Position numbers and translations under genes: made by a program. DNA of 44,070 nt from Calditrichota bacterium (lineage in GTDB: Bacteria; Calditrichota; Calditrichia; Calditrichales; Calditrichaceae), in contig RQOG01000045.1 in the NCBI GenBank assembly GCA_003854985.1, positions 1 to 44,070 on the forward strand, given 5' to 3'. This document shows positions 43,230 to 44,070 of the stretch, piece after piece (positions within the stretch are counted from its first letter, which is position 1; the number at the start of each line of letters is the position of its first letter). The notes under the pieces were generated by a model, which did not search any database, had not been told where the DNA came from, and worked only from the letters and a program-made list of their open reading frames with translations.

Positions 43230-43781
43230 ATGACATTAAAATATTTTAAAACGAAATCCATTCTGCGCGCATGGTTTCAGCAGAATCACCAATCAACCGC
43301 CGAATTATGGGTGGGTTACTATAAAAAATCAACCGGGCTGGGGAGCGTCACCTGAGAAGAATCCGTTGAAACCGCCATTTGTTTCGGCTGGATCGACGGC
43401 ATAAGGAAATAGATTGATGATAAAAGTTATATGATCCGTTTCACACCGCGCAATCAGAAAAGCACATGGAGTAAAAAGAACATCGAAGCCGCTGGAAGAA
43501 TGATCGCCGGAAATCTGATGACCCCGGAAGGACTGGAATTAATCAACCTGCGTAAAGAAGACAATACCGACGTTAGGAAGATTGAATTTATAGCGGCCCT
43601 GGAATCACAATTTAGAGCGCATAAAAAAGCCTGGCGGTTTTTCTACGCCCAGCCGCCCTATTACCGCAAAACGGTTATCCGCTGGATTATGAGCGCCAAA
43701 CAGGAAACTAGTAGGCAAAAAAAGCTTAATGAATTAATATCCGATTCCGAAAATCAACTTAAAATTAAAGCCATGCGATGA
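43230..43781 (+). pseudogene. YdeI/OmpD-associated family pseudogene with two nonsense codons
   Basis: One frame from an ATG at 43230 to a TGA at 43779 would give about 183 residues, broken by TGA at 43353-43355 and TAG at 43410-43412. Reading through, it matches the YdeI family: ELWVGYYKKSTGLGSV, then a Trp-coding TGG changed to TGA before EESVETAICFGWIDG, and a probable Lys codon changed to TAG before IDDKSYMIRFTPRN. The intact part from 43431 continues STWSKKNIEAAGRMI. Both changes are single-base substitutions with no frameshift, so decay is recent. YdeI proteins are reported to influence resistance to cationic peptides or bacteriocins in enterobacteria. The remnant itself should be inactive. 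Confidence 0.85.
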
Positions 43782-43867
43782 AAAACAAACCAAACCAGGC
43801 CGTTAAAACGGAATTCAGCCCGTTGAAGAAAGAAGATTTTAAGATCGTCAGAGAAATATATAATTAA
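43778..43867 (+). pseudogene. Short 5' fragment of a gene cut off by insertion (possibly GNAT-like)
   Basis: A 29-residue frame starts at an ATG overlapping the pseudogene stop by four bases (ATGA). It reads through FSPLKKEDFKIVREIYN and then stops at TAA as the sequence turns into IS-like DNA. The L-x-x-E-D-x-x-x-V-x-x-I-Y-N pattern resembles the start of GNAT acetyltransferases, but the fragment is too short to be sure. The rest of the gene may lie on the far side of the insertion, beyond the window. Confidence 0.45.
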
Positions 43868-44070
43868 GGCTTCCTTAAAAAGTCTTAATCTATTGAAAAC
43901 ATTTGAATTAAGATGATAAGAATTGTATATTTGTGCATAAAAAACTAAGGCTATCACTAAAAAACCTTGCACATGATATGATCAAATACACCAGTTCAAA
44001 ACAAGTATCCATCGATGATTATCTGATTCCCCATGGGAAAAAGCTTAATCCTGAAAACCGATGGATAAAA
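43868..44070 (+). mobile_element. Left part of an IS5-like insertion sequence, truncated by the window
   Basis: DNA from about 43868 no longer continues the preceding coding frame and leads to a transposase start at 43978. GGCTTCCTTAAAAAGTC (43868 onward) has the look of an IS5/IS1182-type terminal inverted repeat, and a related GGCTATCACTAAAAAAC occurs at 43949 onward. Either could be the true end. The right end and any target duplication are outside the window. Confidence 0.6.
43978..44070 (+). CDS. IS5-family-like transposase, N-terminal 31 residues
   Basis: An ATG at 43978-43980 opens a frame that runs off the right edge. The residues MIKYTSSKQVSIDDYLIP, then GKKLNPENRWIK, match the conserved N-terminus of IS5/IS1182-type transposases (MxKYTxxxQLSxxxF...LDxxNRWVK). 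The DDE catalytic core lies beyond the window. No clear ribosome site is visible. Confidence 0.75.
   Translation, partial: MIKYTSSKQVSIDDYLIPHGKKLNPENRWIK

Noticed and set aside
43353-43355. TGA read as tryptophan (alternative code) or selenocysteine
   Set aside because: Other genes here end in TGA, for example MmcQ and DinB. The same frame also has a TAG at 43410, and no SECIS-like structure or family selenocysteine is expected.

Overview
The window is a chromosomal segment of a Gram-negative bacterium, most likely from the Fibrobacterota-Chlorobiota-Bacteroidota (FCB) superphylum outside classical Bacteroidia (Calditrichota, Ignavibacteriota, Marinimicrobia or KSB1-like). The pointers are a type IX secretion sorting domain with an NPFNP-type start on a secreted beta-propeller protein, many N-terminal lipobox or signal sequences, a beta-barrel outer-membrane protein, ParE and ParC of Bacteroidota-like size, a small glycine-rich RRM protein, and a moderately A+T-rich genome with frequent TTG and GTG starts. 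No 16S or other phylogenetic marker RNA is present, so the assignment is inference. I see no CRISPR array and no prophage.

Layout. 1-3786 (-): a very large secreted protein of tandem beta-sandwich-like repeats that runs off the left edge. 4207-4530 (-): an RRM RNA-binding protein. 4812-10145 (+): an export block of a metallo-beta-lactamase-fold lipoprotein, an S9 prolyl-oligopeptidase-type lipoprotein and a GH26 mannanase-like enzyme. 10201-11891: thioredoxin-type arsenate reductase divergent from thioredoxin reductase, a plausible biochemical pair. 11901-19198 (-): an AraC/GyrI-type regulator, the tRNA methyltransferase TrmO, a lipoprotein, an exported PPC/DUF296 protein, a beta-barrel, an Asp-box propeller with a T9SS signal, and a sirtuin. 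19357-20105 (+): a YtxH/DUF948-like envelope stress pair. 20149-22378 (-): branched-chain aminotransferase and dipeptide epimerase. 22527-26319 (+): an orphan GroES-like protein, a UbiD decarboxylase and a CoA-disulfide-reductase-like flavoprotein. 26349-28550 (-): an SRPBCC protein, SerC and tRNA-Leu(CAG).

28629-35667 (-) is a compact four-gene operon: S9 peptidase, TorD/NarJ-like chaperone, a PD-(D/E)XK nuclease fused to an XPD/DinG-type Fe-S helicase, and a soluble PAS-PAS hybrid histidine kinase. The last two genes overlap by 25 nt. The combination is functionally unexpected and is the best candidate here for an uncharacterised system. 35875-36748 (+) is a MmcQ/YjbR and DinB pair, followed by an intergenic palindromic/tandem repeat element, an orphan CopG-type ribbon-helix-helix protein, and the topoisomerase IV genes parE and parC.

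The right end is accessory and decaying. A strikingly A+T-rich two-TM/TPR gene starts 10 nt after parC. It is followed by a YdeI-family pseudogene with two in-frame nonsense codons, a short reading frame that looks cut by an insertion, and the start of an IS5-like transposase at the window edge. Many housekeeping genes are confidently identified. Substrates of the peptidases, of the UbiD and MBL enzymes and of the kinase cannot be told from sequence alone.
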